Below, piece by piece: positions 48,695 to 57,949 of a DNA stretch of 64,000 nucleotides; the stretch's first letter is position 1; the number at the start of each line of letters is the position of its first letter. A program made the position numbers and the translations under genes. The stretch comes from Aurantiochytrium sp. KH105. Lineage: Eukaryota > Sar > Bigyra > Thraustochytrida > Thraustochytriidae. The notes below the pieces were generated by a model, which was given only the letters and a program-made list of their open reading frames with translations, was not told the origin of the DNA and did no database searches. The stretch is from assembly GCA_003116975.1 (NCBI GenBank), contig BGKB01000162.1:62001-126000 (forward strand). Direction: 5' to 3'.

Positions 48695-50326
48695 CCTGCC
48701 TGCGTCTGTCTGTCTCTCTTCGTGCGGCCGGTTGGCTGGCTGGCTGGCTGGCTGCTTGCTGCGCTGCTCGCTCCTCTGTTCCTGTACTGCTCTTCCTCGC
48801 TCTGCGTTGCGGGTTTGCCTGCCGCTGCCTCTCGCTCAGCTGCTCGTTCCCAGGTCTCCTCCCTCCCTGCCCCCGGCTGCGAAAGATGAAAGATCCTCCG
48901 CGTGGCTCCCCGGCCAATGCATCCTTCGCGAACCGGCCGGCGCCCTACCGGCCCCCTACGCGAATCCCTACGCGGCCGCCGCCGCCGCGCCCAAAATCGC
49001 GAGAAAGGCCGAGCCGCCGCCGGCCGTGCCGCCGCTCGCCGCCCTGCCTGGGCCGCGCCATTGCCATTGACAGTGAAGTGGCCGCGGAGGCGCCGCGCTG
49101 CGCCGTCTGCGCCGCTTCGTTCAGCCGCGCGGGGCGGGAGAGCCGCGCGGCGCGCCCGAGGGAAGGGAGGGAGGGAGGGAGCGAGGGGAGCATGAGAGAT
49201 GGCGGCGAGCGCGCGCCGGAGAAGCGCCGAGGACGGCAGGGACGAGGGCGAGCGAGGCGCGGCGGGAGCGGGAAGTGGGGGCTGGCTGGAGAAGGTGGGT
49301 TGCTTGCGCCGAGGCTGGCGAGGTGTCGGGAAGCTGCTGCTGCTGCAGGGTATACCTAGCGGCCAGCAGGCTTGTGAGAGAGAAGGGAAGAAAGGAAAGA
49401 AGGAAGGAAGGAAGCTGAAGAAATTTTGAAAATGCCCGTCTTCAAGGCGAGGTCGACTCGCCGTGGTCGGGTGAAGGACGGGCGCAGACCGCAGCCAAGT
49501 CGCTGGAAATGATGAGGGATGATTTTGTCTCTAGCGTCGGCAAGCACGGCGCCCGCCGATGTTGGTCTTACTGTTTTAAAATGAACGCATCCCGCTGTCT
49601 GTGTTGCCAACTACGTCTCAATACAAGAGGAAAGGAGGTGGAGCGCAATGTCATTGTTGGTGGCTCAGTTCGAGACTAGGGCGTCCGCCGCCACGCCACG
49701 CCACGCCACGCCTCGCCAGTCGGCCAAAAGAGGGTCCACGTCTCTCTTGTTCGCGCGCTTCCCAAGGCCGCTGCTTTCTTGTGCTCATGATCCCTTTCCG
49801 CCTTATCTTGCTTGTCGGGATCCTCACAATTCACGCATCATCATAGGGCCTTGCGAAGAAGAAGAGGAAGAGCAAGGTCGCCACGCCCGCCCGCTCGCCC
49901 CCGCCTGCATATGCTCTCTGCCCCGCCGGCGGATTTGGGTTTTGCGAGCTCTCGATCCGTAGCCCGACGCCAAGGCTCGCGAGGAGGTCTGGCCTTGCGT
50001 GAGACCCGCCAGGCCGATGTCGGAGTTGCGGCCTGCACTGCTGCTGCTGCTGCTGCTGCGCGGCGTCCCACTGGCAAGTCTGTCCCCATTGACCCGAAGA
50101 CAACATCCTGACCGCGTGTCGGACATGACGAAGTTGGACTCTTCTCCTTCTTCTTCTTTCTTCTGGCTGCTGCTTCTTCAGCTTCTGCTTTTTCGTCGTG
50201 CACTCGAGGCAATTCCCCAAAGTCACGACGCCTCGTCTCGCCGCGGAGACAGACAGACTGACAGACCGACAAACAGAGACAGACAGAGTGTGGCTTCTTT
50301 CGGGACGTGGAGGTGAGCATCGCAAG
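48695..50326. other. Divergent spacer between GST and crotonase families
   Basis: The 1.6-kb spacer is very GC-rich at 48900-49360. It contains GGCT repeats near 48735-48756, CCACG repeats near 49691-49712 and CAGA repeats near 50250-50285 just before the crotonase start. No gene is seen. Confidence 0.55.
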
Positions 50327-51154
50327 ATGAGCACGTACAAGACCATCATCGTGGAGCGCGACCCGGGCGGCTGGGACGTGGTCACCCTGAATCGCCCGGA
50401 CAAGCTCAATGCGGCGAGCCCGACATTGATGGCGGAAATGCTCTCGTACCTGAGTGGCCTCGAGACGGACGAGCTCGTGACGCACGAGCGCAATGGGCCC
50501 AAGCCGCGCGCCATCCTGCTCAAGGCCAACGGAAGGGCGTTCTGCGCAGGTCTCGACCTCGTCGAGAGCGCCGACGACAGCAGCGACGGACCGGCCCACG
50601 GCACACACTTGTTCAATGCCCAGCGCAAGGTGGCCCAGATCATTATGGTGATGCGCAGGATCAAGCAGCCCATCGTTGCTCTGCTCCAGGGCCCGACCGC
50701 GGGCTTTGGTCTTGCGTTGGCTCTGGCCGCCGACGTGCGCATCATCCAAAAGAACTTCAAGTGCAACGTTGCCATGGCCAAGATTGGCCTCACGGGCGCT
50801 GACGTGGGCATTTCCTACTTTTTGCCGCGCGTCGTTGGGCCTGGCGTGGCCGCTGAAATGATGATGACCGGACGTTTTTTAAAGGCCGACCGCGCCTACG
50901 AGCTTGGCTTCGCCTCTTCACTTCACGAAACGTACGATGAAGTGCTCAAGGCCGGCGAAGCCCTCGTCAGCAACATGATCGAGACCATGGCACCTATGCC
51001 ACTCTTTATGACCAAGGAGGCCCTCAACCTCTCCCTCGAAGCCCCGAGTCTTCACAGCCAGGTCGCTCTCGAGGACCGCCAGCAGCTCATGTCGCTCAAG
51101 GACCCGGCCTTTGCCGTCTACGTCAAGAAGGGCTTCAAGAAGAGCAAGATTTAA
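50327..51154 (+). CDS. Crotonase-fold protein (enoyl-CoA hydratase-like), copy 1
   Basis: The ATG at 50327 gives 275 residues. The crotonase core is clear: VVTLNRPDKLNAAS, the oxyanion-hole strand GRAFCAGLDL, and a second oxyanion element GPTAGFGLALALAADVRI. The two glutamates used by hydratases are absent: the GGGCEL position reads AGFGLAL and the PEI position reads AKIGLTG. An Asp in GADVGISYFLPRVVG sits where dienoyl-CoA isomerases have a catalytic Asp. The product probably acts on acyl-CoA but not as a standard hydratase. No peroxisomal or mitochondrial signal is obvious; the C-terminus is KKSKI. It is the first of three tandem copies. Confidence 0.85.
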   Translation: MSTYKTIIVERDPGGWDVVTLNRPDKLNAASPTLMAEMLSYLSGLETDELVTHERNGPKPRAILLKANGRAFCAGLDLVESADDSSDGPAHGTHLFNAQRKVAQIIMVMRRIKQPIVALLQGPTAGFGLALALAADVRIIQKNFKCNVAMAKIGLTGADVGISYFLPRVVGPGVAAEMMMTGRFLKADRAYELGFASSLHETYDEVLKAGEALVSNMIETMAPMPLFMTKEALNLSLEAPSLHSQVALEDRQQLMSLKDPAFAVYVKKGFKKSKI

Positions 51155-51684
51155 CGAATTTTACACCCAAAACAACACATTTTTTTTTTCGAAAGTAATG
51201 CTGCCCGTGCTGCTGGCCGCAGCTTGCTCATTGTCAGTGAAGAATGTCTGTGCTGCTCGCAGCTTGGCTCGCCGGGCTGTTTTCCATCATGGGCGCGTCA
51301 TCTTTCGTCTTTGCAAAAACCTCCAGTAGCCTGCGACAGCAGAACAATGCTTTCACAGTCAAGAAAGTGGAGCGCAGGCTACCCGTGAATGCTCCTCACC
51401 ACCACCACCACCACTGCACGCCCAATGCCAAGGTGAGGCCTCAGCACCAGCAAGAAAAGACAGACGCCTTCCGATCGTGAGACCTTGTGCATCTCTTCCC
51501 GGCGGCAAGGTCAACCAACCCACAGCCCCTGGATGTCGGACTGTTCGACGCGAAGGGGGGAATGGGCCTTCAACCAAGCAATCCCGAAAATCATTCCGCG
51601 CCGACCCAAAGGAGCAAGGAGGACGAGCATCACCGCTGCTGCAGACGCGCTGGGGAAAAGCGAGGCGAGGTAAAGCGCGAGAAG
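51155..51684. other. Spacer between crotonase copies 1 and 2
   Basis: It holds a T run just after copy 1, a motif ATGCTGCCCGTGCTG that recurs downstream of copy 2, and CAC repeats near 51396-51415. No separate gene is seen. Confidence 0.55.
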
Positions 51685-52509
51685 ATGGTCAAGTACGAAA
51701 CCATCATTGTGGAGCGCGATGCGCGCGGATGGGATGTGGTGACACTGAACCGTCCAGAAAGGCTCAACGCGGCCAATCCTAAGCTCATGTCCGAGCTGCT
51801 GGCGTACCTGAGCGACCTCGAGACCGACGAGCTCGTGACGCACGAGCGCGACGGACCCAAGCCACGTGCCATTCTGCTCAAGGCCAGCGGCCGGGCCTTT
51901 TGCGCAGGACTTGATCTCGTAGACGGCGAAACCCTGGGTGGCGAGCCTCCCCATGGAACCTACTTTTTCAACGCGCAGCGCAAATTCTCGCAAATTATTC
52001 TCGTCATGCGCAGAATCAAGCAGCCTATTGTGGCGCTTTTGCAGGGCCCCGCCGCCGGCTTTGGCCTCGCGCTTGCGCTGGCCGCCGACGTGCGCATCAT
52101 CCAAAAGAACTTCAAGTGCAACGTCGCCATGGCCAAGATTGGCTTCACGGGCGGCGACCTCGGAATCTCGTACTTTTTGCCTCGCATCGTGGGACCCACC
52201 GTGGCTGGAGAGATGATGATGACGGGCCGCTTCCTCGAGGCCGACCGCGCCTATCAGCTCGGCTTCGCGTCGTCGATCCACGACACCTACGATGAAGTGC
52301 TCAAGGCCGGAGAGGCTCTTGTCAGTGACATGATCGAGACCATGGCCCCCATGCCGCTCTTCCTGACCAAGGAGGCCCTCAACCTCTCCCTCGCGGCCCC
52401 GAGTCTGCACAGCCAGATTGCGCTTGAGGACCGCCAGCAGCTCATGGCCCTCAAGGACCCGGCGTTTGCTGTTTACGTGAAAAAGGGCTTCAAGAAGAGC
52501 AAGATCTGA
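51685..52509 (+). CDS. Crotonase-fold protein, copy 2
   Basis: The ATG at 51685 (AAGATGG) gives 274 residues. The order of motifs is as in copy 1: VVTLNRPERLNAAN, GRAFCAGLDL, AAGFGLALALAADVRI and GGDLGISYFLPRIVG, ending KKSKI. Both hydratase glutamates are again missing and the Asp is kept, so the three copies share the same altered active site. The frame is open upstream of 51685 through about 66 codons, but the family aligns from MVKYETI. DNA identity with copy 3 is very high over the last 200 bp (for example the NLSLAAPSLHSQIALEDRQQL segment), suggesting recent duplication or conversion. Confidence 0.86.
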   Translation: MVKYETIIVERDARGWDVVTLNRPERLNAANPKLMSELLAYLSDLETDELVTHERDGPKPRAILLKASGRAFCAGLDLVDGETLGGEPPHGTYFFNAQRKFSQIILVMRRIKQPIVALLQGPAAGFGLALALAADVRIIQKNFKCNVAMAKIGFTGGDLGISYFLPRIVGPTVAGEMMMTGRFLEADRAYQLGFASSIHDTYDEVLKAGEALVSDMIETMAPMPLFLTKEALNLSLAAPSLHSQIALEDRQQLMALKDPAFAVYVKKGFKKSKI

Positions 52510-53458
52510 TCTCTATGCTTGCGTAATCTTACCCGTCCTACACCTTCCGGTTTCCATGGAAAGGCTGCCCGTGCTGCCCGCAGCCTAGATTGAGGGAGCA
52601 CTAGTCCTTACACATGCGCTCGACGAGACGTCGGGGTGGTGGTGGTAGTAGTATACCGCATTCAAAAGAGAACTTCAACCTTGCTCACTCTCGCCACACG
52701 TTGATGGCCATCCTCGCAAGTCACTTGCGAAAGTCGAAAGCGAGATCGTCCTGGCTTTGGAATGACCTGCCAGGTCCTCGCAGGGTGTGAGCAAAGATTT
52801 CACCCATCCCGCACCGAGTCCTGGGTGGGGACAACTTGAGTTGTGCACGGGTAAACTTGTTTCACCGAGATTTGTGAGTCACTATCGTCCCATGAAGGGG
52901 GGAAAACGCCATTCGCAGTCGCCACTTTATACAAAGGAGAACTGGATGGATTGCCTCCGTGATGATCGACCCATGTTTTCACTCTAGGAACCCAGGCCTA
53001 GGGCGGCGAAGGCCCAGGCCCACGGGAGCCAAGTCCTAGTTCGGAGAAACTTGTTTTTCCGCGTGCATGCGCAATGTCCTGTCAGCGTCCCAGAACTCCA
53101 ACGCAGAACAGTTGGAAACGGATGCAGGCAACTTGAGTTGGATGGTGGGCACACGAAAATTCAATACCAGGCAGTGATGACGTCAAAGGCCAAAGAATGA
53201 AAAGGGCCCGGTGCGCAGGCCCCCACGCCTGGGTGTTCAAGCTCAGGCTTGGAGGACGCAGAAGCGGGGCGCAAACCACGCGTCGAGGTCCGTCCAAGCT
53301 CAGGCTTTAACGCCAGCGTAGACCGTCGAGGACGCACGGAGTAGCCGCCAAGAAGCCAGCCTCCAGCAGTCCCGGAATCCAAGGTGCGCCCAGAGCAAGC
53401 CCAGCGCAAAGCACGAGAATCGACCATCGCGGGATTTGAATACAGGGAACTCGAGAAG
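52510..53458. other. Spacer between crotonase copies 2 and 3
   Basis: About 950 bp. The first 80 bp include GGCTGCCCGTGCTGCCCGCAGCC, matching the 3' flank of copy 1. A GGT repeat lies near 52630-52650. No gene is seen. Confidence 0.55.
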
Positions 53459-54289
53459 ATGGCCGAGTACGAGACCATCACCGTGGAGCGCGATGAGCGC
53501 GGATGGGACGTCGTGACTCTGAACCGCCCGGATAAGCTTAATGCGGCCAACGGCAAGATGATGTCGGAGCTTCTGGCGTACCTGAGCAACCTCGAGACCG
53601 AAGAGCTCGTGACGCACGAGACCGACGGGCCCAAGCCTCGCGCCATTCTGCTCAAGGCCAGCGGCCGGGCCTTTTGCGCAGGACTCGATCTCATGGACAT
53701 GAGCGCTGCCTTGATGGGGGACGAGCCTCCCCATGGCACGCACTTTTACAACGCGCAGCGCAAATTTTCGCAAATCATTCTGGTCATGCGCAGAATCAAG
53801 CAGCCTATTGTGGCGCTTTTGCAGGGTTCCGCAGCCGGCTTTGGCCTCGCGCTTGCGCTGGCCGCCGACGTTCGGCTGGTGCAAACGAACTTCAAGTGCA
53901 ATGTCGCCATGGCCAAGATTGGTCTCACGGGAGGCGATCTCGGAATCTCGTACTTTTTGCCTCGCATCGTGGGGCCCACCGTGGCGAGTGAGATGATGAT
54001 GACGGGCCGCTTCCTCAAGGCAGATCGCGCCTACCAGCTCGGCTTTGCGTCGTCGGTGCACGAAACCTACGAGGAATTGGTCAAGGCCGGAGAGTCTCTG
54101 GTCTCGGACATGATCGAGACCATGGCCCCCATGCCGCTCTTTATGACCAAGGAGGCCCTCAACCTCTCCCTCGCGGCCCCGAGTCTGCACAGCCAGATTG
54201 CGCTTGAGGATCGCCAGCAGCTCATGTCGCTCAAGGACCCGGCCTTCCCCATCTACGTGCAGAAGGGCTTCATGAAGAGCAAGATGTAG
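53459..54289 (+). CDS. Crotonase-fold protein, copy 3
   Basis: The ATG at 53459 gives 276 residues. Motifs are VVTLNRPDKLNAAN, GRAFCAGLDLMDM, SAAGFGLALALAADVRL and GGDLGISYFLPRIVG, ending MKSKM instead of KKSKI. As in copies 1 and 2 the hydratase glutamates are replaced and one Asp is retained. It differs from copy 2 mainly in a short insertion after GLDL (the loop covering the acyl pocket), which could alter chain-length preference; that is inference. The upstream leader is open in frame but without an ATG. Confidence 0.86.
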   Translation: MAEYETITVERDERGWDVVTLNRPDKLNAANGKMMSELLAYLSNLETEELVTHETDGPKPRAILLKASGRAFCAGLDLMDMSAALMGDEPPHGTHFYNAQRKFSQIILVMRRIKQPIVALLQGSAAGFGLALALAADVRLVQTNFKCNVAMAKIGLTGGDLGISYFLPRIVGPTVASEMMMTGRFLKADRAYQLGFASSVHETYEELVKAGESLVSDMIETMAPMPLFMTKEALNLSLAAPSLHSQIALEDRQQLMSLKDPAFPIYVQKGFMKSKM

Positions 54290-54720
54290 GTCGGCAAACC
54301 CCTGCAAAAGCGCAAGCCACAAGCTTGAGCAGCAATTCCTGGAGCGAATGCGCAGTGACCATCGTACGTAGGCCAAACCACTACTCACCGGTAATCATCA
54401 TGATGATGGTAGCCAAATAACAATGTCGAAAATTCTTTCTTTTTATTGCAAGCATAGTACTGTGATCTTGAGACTTGTTTCTGTTGAGTGGGCGTTTGTT
54501 TTTGCTTCGCAAATGCTTTGGAATAGCTCCACAAGAGCCCCGTCGTGTCGTTGCATCTCAACTCATCTCAGCTCATCGCATCTCCCTGGCTCGTCATGAT
54601 TGCCCTTTTTGATTTTCGATGCGCACAAATTAGAAAAGGCCGCGCCGCGTATCGCGCGTCGTCAGAAAGAGCAATAACCAAACCATCGCTGCGCAGAAGA
54701 GCCATCGATCGAATCGAAGA
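54290..54720. other. Intergenic region
   Basis: These 431 bp are AT-richer than average and contain repeated CTCATC units near 54559-54580. No gene is seen. Confidence 0.6.
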
Positions 54721-55134
54721 ATGTCGTGCCCCGTGGTAGGCGAGGTGGACCCGGCGTTGAACCCGGATGCCAAAGTGAGCAGCTTTGTGAGCGCAGGCAA
54801 GGTTGCGCAGGCGGAGGCGCTCCTGCGCGGAGTGGACAGCATTTTGCCGACATGCGAAGGACCTGCGAGAAACCTGCGCGAGTGCCAGCGCAAGAGCGCC
54901 GAGACGGGAAGCGGGGACTGCTCGCGGCAGGCCGAGTGCTACCTGGGCTGTGATCGTATGGTTAACCAGCGTACAAAGCTCGTTTTTGGGGCGTGCGGCG
55001 ATAAACTCGAGGGCCACGTCCCATCGCCCCACGCGCGCTTCTTTCAATGCCTCAAGAGCGAGTCAGAGGAGGCGTGTCTTGGCGCGCTCGAAGCTTTTGT
55101 TGCCTGCGGTCGCAAAGCCATCGAAACCAAGTAG
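54721..55134 (+). CDS. Small multi-CX9C (CHCH-like) protein
   Basis: The protein has 137 residues and ten cysteines. Cys45-Cys55, Cys67-Cys77 and Cys119-Cys129 are each spaced CX9C, and Cys110-Cys119 is CX8C. The segments CEGPARNLREC and CSRQAECYLGC lie in predicted helices, as in twin-CX9C helical-hairpin proteins imported into the mitochondrial intermembrane space by Mia40. No presequence is present, as expected for that route. A third CX9C motif C-terminal to the pair is unusual for small CHCH proteins. I do not recognise a specific member; roles in respiratory-complex assembly or copper handling are typical of the class. The gene converges with the GxGYxYP gene, leaving about 110 bp. Confidence 0.7.
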   Translation: MSCPVVGEVDPALNPDAKVSSFVSAGKVAQAEALLRGVDSILPTCEGPARNLRECQRKSAETGSGDCSRQAECYLGCDRMVNQRTKLVFGACGDKLEGHVPSPHARFFQCLKSESEEACLGALEAFVACGRKAIETK

Positions 55135-55245
55135 TACTAGGTGAATTCGCACTCTTGCGTTCCCCCCCCTCCAACATCCTGTCGAGACAAGAACGCGATT
55201 CCTTTTTTCGGTCGAAAACGCTTCCAAAGTGATGTAGATCCTTGG

Positions 55246-56931
55246 TTAGCTTTCAGTCCTGCCACGCTCACGGTTGGCCTCGCGCTGTAGGGCCAAATGG
55301 GCCAGCTGCTCGTACGAGACGAGGCGGACATGCTCTGGAAGTTGCGCCGCAAGGGTGAAAATGTCCTCAATTGCCGTAGTTTGAATCGTATACATATATT
55401 GAATGCTGCCGCGTGAGAGCCGCCCTAGAAGCTGCGCGCAAAGCGCAGGTGGAAGGCTTAAACCTCCGGACGGATTTCCTGGAGCCCAGTTGAAGGCTGG
55501 CTTGAAGAGGACCACTGGTGTCTGTCCATGGACTCTGCTCGAATTGTCATTGCTAGAGAGAACACGGTATGTTTCGCCACGAAGCGCCATATCGGGCAAG
55601 GGGATTGGCCAGGGAACGTCGTTGAGGAAAAAGGAGCGAATCGAGTGAGATAAATGCGTGTACTGGGTAAAGTACGTCTCAAAGGCAGGCTTCCAGCGAT
55701 AAAACCATTCCCAGTGCACGCTTCCTGAAGTGTTCATGAGTCTTGCATCGGCAGTCATTTGTTGCACGAAGACGTGCTGATCTGCAGCAGAGAACATTCC
55801 AGGGTACGCGTACAGTGTGCCGGATGGGGGGAAAATAAACCAGTCATTTCCGCTGCGCTCACCCGCTGACATATACCAGCGCAAGAGATCGGGTGCAAGA
55901 CGAAGTAAATTTGGAGAAAGCGTCCACGTCAGAGGGAAGCAGGTCTCGCGCGCTGCAGCACACCTTGCTTCGCGCGTCCGCATATGCTCTCGTGCAAATC
56001 CTTGCACAAAGTCCAAGTTGTCCATGTCGCCATACACGATCGCAACGTAGACGAGCTCTGGGTCGTAGCGAACCATATCGCTTTGCTTTTGGCGAAGCGG
56101 CTCCGAGATGCCGGGCCGTTCATTCCAAAACGCCAAGTTATGCGTTTGCTGCGAAGCGATCTGCCCAAGCGACGCGAGACACCCCGTTTCCGCCTCAAAC
56201 GTGTACCCGCCAAGGATCTTCACCTGCGTGTTGTATCCGTAAACGCGGATGGGCCGTCGCCACGGGGCCTTGTCGACGACACGGTGCAAATAAGCGTGCT
56301 CGTAAGTGAGTGGCACGCACTCGAACGCCAAGTCTGTCACAAAAATTCGCTCCTTGACGATAAAATCAACGAGCTCTCCACGTAAAAGGAGTGTGCTCTT
56401 TTGCACAGCCAAAGAAGTTGTTTGTCCCACGATCGCTTCCGCTTCAAAGAGCGCGCGTTCCTTTGACCACGCTCGGGTGTCCACTTTGACTGTAATATTG
56501 CTTTGGGCCAGATCGCGAGGGAGCTGCTCAAGAGGTACAGCGCTGAGAACACCGGCCAAGGTCACGGCCGTAGCGAGTGTATTTTTCGCCTCGGCGGCCG
56601 CATACAACACAACGCCGAAGCGCTGCACAGCGTCGCGTACGAAGGTTTCTGCATCCACCCTTTGCGTTGGCGTGGTTCTTGGTTCACCTATCTCTTGTGT
56701 GCTCGCATGGATCTCATCCCACCAAAAGGCGTCGTCCTCCGTCATGATGACATAGGCGCTCTCGGCTCGCTGGCGATTGTGTAGCCCTGACGCGGCCTGC
56801 GCTGCCAGACGAATCTCGTCGCACGCGCCGCGAACGTCGACGACGCTTGTGTTTGTGCCGCGAGTCTTCGCGAGCGCAAGCGCCTGGACGCAGAGCGCCA
56901 GCAACCATTGCGACCGAGCAAACGTGACCAT
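55246..56931 (-). CDS. Secreted GxGYxYP-family protein (putative glycoside hydrolase)
   Basis: The ATG at 56931 gives 561 residues and opens with a signal peptide, MVTFARSQWLLALCVQALAL. The C-terminal half matches the GxGYxYP family: YVAIVYGDMDNLDFVQ near residue 295, FPLTWTLSPNLLRLAPDLL, and the signature region DWFIFPPSGTLYAYPGMF near 370. The family motif Gly-x-Gly-Tyr is changed to Gly-Thr-Leu-Tyr. The family is best known from bacteria, where it is presumed to cleave carbohydrates; no reaction is proven. N-glycosylation sites of the type NTS and NIT are present, in line with secretion. It is probably extracellular or in the secretory pathway. Family assignment is good, function weak. Confidence 0.72.
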   Translation of the reverse strand: MVTFARSQWLLALCVQALALAKTRGTNTSVVDVRGACDEIRLAAQAASGLHNRQRAESAYVIMTEDDAFWWDEIHASTQEIGEPRTTPTQRVDAETFVRDAVQRFGVVLYAAAEAKNTLATAVTLAGVLSAVPLEQLPRDLAQSNITVKVDTRAWSKERALFEAEAIVGQTTSLAVQKSTLLLRGELVDFIVKERIFVTDLAFECVPLTYEHAYLHRVVDKAPWRRPIRVYGYNTQVKILGGYTFEAETGCLASLGQIASQQTHNLAFWNERPGISEPLRQKQSDMVRYDPELVYVAIVYGDMDNLDFVQGFAREHMRTREARCAAARETCFPLTWTLSPNLLRLAPDLLRWYMSAGERSGNDWFIFPPSGTLYAYPGMFSAADQHVFVQQMTADARLMNTSGSVHWEWFYRWKPAFETYFTQYTHLSHSIRSFFLNDVPWPIPLPDMALRGETYRVLSSNDNSSRVHGQTPVVLFKPAFNWAPGNPSGGLSLPPALCAQLLGRLSRGSIQYMYTIQTTAIEDIFTLAAQLPEHVRLVSYEQLAHLALQREANRERGRTES

Positions 56932-57509
56932 GAGCGATCGTTGCGAGGAAAAGCTGGGCGGGGCCGACAAAGGGTGCAGCCGCCGCCGCCGCCGCCGCCG
57001 CCGCCGCAGTAATTCACAGTGACGCGAGCTATCGTTAAGCTCGTCGAAGTCTCGTCTGCTGGTGCAACAAGATGCTCGAGATCATGCGATCACGCTGAAA
57101 AGGAAAGGAAAGGAAGGAAAAGGAAAGAAATATCTGCGGAACGCGAAATCATCAAGAAGACTTCAGGTTGGTGTTCGTGTCATGTCAAGTCCCACTCACT
57201 TACCCATTTCCCCACTCGCTGTCAGCAGTAGAGCACCTCGAACGTTTCCAAAACAGCAATTCTGGCAAAGCGTGCGTGTTCTGCACTAGCAGGTCGACTC
57301 GACTGTGAATGCAATGAGAGCGGGGTCCCGCGTTGATCCAAAAGTTCTAATGCGGAACTCACATTTGCCGCGCTCTTCTCCCGCTCTCACGCCCCCAAGA
57401 CCTCAAGCAAACCCGAAAAGACTCGGAGACCGCGGGAGGCTCGCGCCGCAGCGCGTGCGCGAGGGCGGGGAGTGGAGCGCGGGGCCCAGGTCGAGGAGCG
57501 CGGCCGACA

Positions 57510-57532
57510 CAGCCAGCCAGCCAGCCTGCCAG

Positions 57533-57566
<34 letters not shown>

Positions 57567-57582
57567 TGCCTGCCTGGCAGAC
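57510..57582. repeat. (CAGC)n/(TGCC)n tetranucleotide tract
   Basis: Repeats CAGCCAGCCAGCC followed by about ten TGCC units lie in the sense leader of the SHPRH-like gene. Confidence 0.9.
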
Positions 57583-57847
57583 AGACAGACGGCCAGCTGC
57601 TCCGAGGCGAGGGGATTGGTCGGCGGCATTGCGAGGCGAGTTGCGGTTCAAATCCGCGGCGACAACCTTGGACGCGCGGTCGTTCGTTCGTGGGCAGAAG
57701 CCACTGTCCGCAGGTGGTCGCTAGCGAACGTCCTCTGCGCTCTGCCCACTCTCCCTCCCGCGCAGGTTGTTGTGGCGTGGTGCCCTCCGTGCGAGGTCTT
57801 GCGTCTGCAAATCCGCGGCTGCGCAGCGGCGACGGCAACGCCGGCAG

Positions 57848-57898
57848 CGACGGCGACAGCGACAGCGACAGCGACAACGACAACGACAACGACAACGA
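57848..57898. repeat. (GACAGC)n/(GACAAC)n array
   Basis: Imperfect 6-bp repeats end about 50 nt before the SHPRH-like start codon. Confidence 0.85.
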
Positions 57899-57949
57899 CC
57901 GAAGCGCGCATCGTCACCTGTGTGCAAGACAGCACGCCAGAGGACCACC

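Larger units (their letters stand above)
56932..57949. other. Divergent intergenic region with CAGC/TGCC and GACAGC repeats
   Basis: This 1-kb spacer contains a (GCC)n run near 56980-57004, a CAGCC-to-TGCC tract at 57510-57580 and a GACAGC/GACAAC array at 57848-57898 directly before the SHPRH-like ATG. No gene is seen. Confidence 0.6.

Noticed and set aside
47801-48889. 362-codon plus-strand frame across GST copy 3
   Set aside because: It is antisense to a complete GST; its composition (Leu/His/Arg-rich) is that of a complementary frame.
51511-54388. Long minus-strand open frames opposite crotonase copies 2 and 3
   Set aside because: They are shadows produced by G/C-rich third positions of the real genes and have His/Glu/Arg-rich composition without motifs.
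57642-57658. T-arm-like hairpin TGCGG-TTCAAAT-CCGCG resembling a tRNA
   Set aside because: No matching acceptor stem, anticodon arm or D-arm is found upstream at tRNA spacing.
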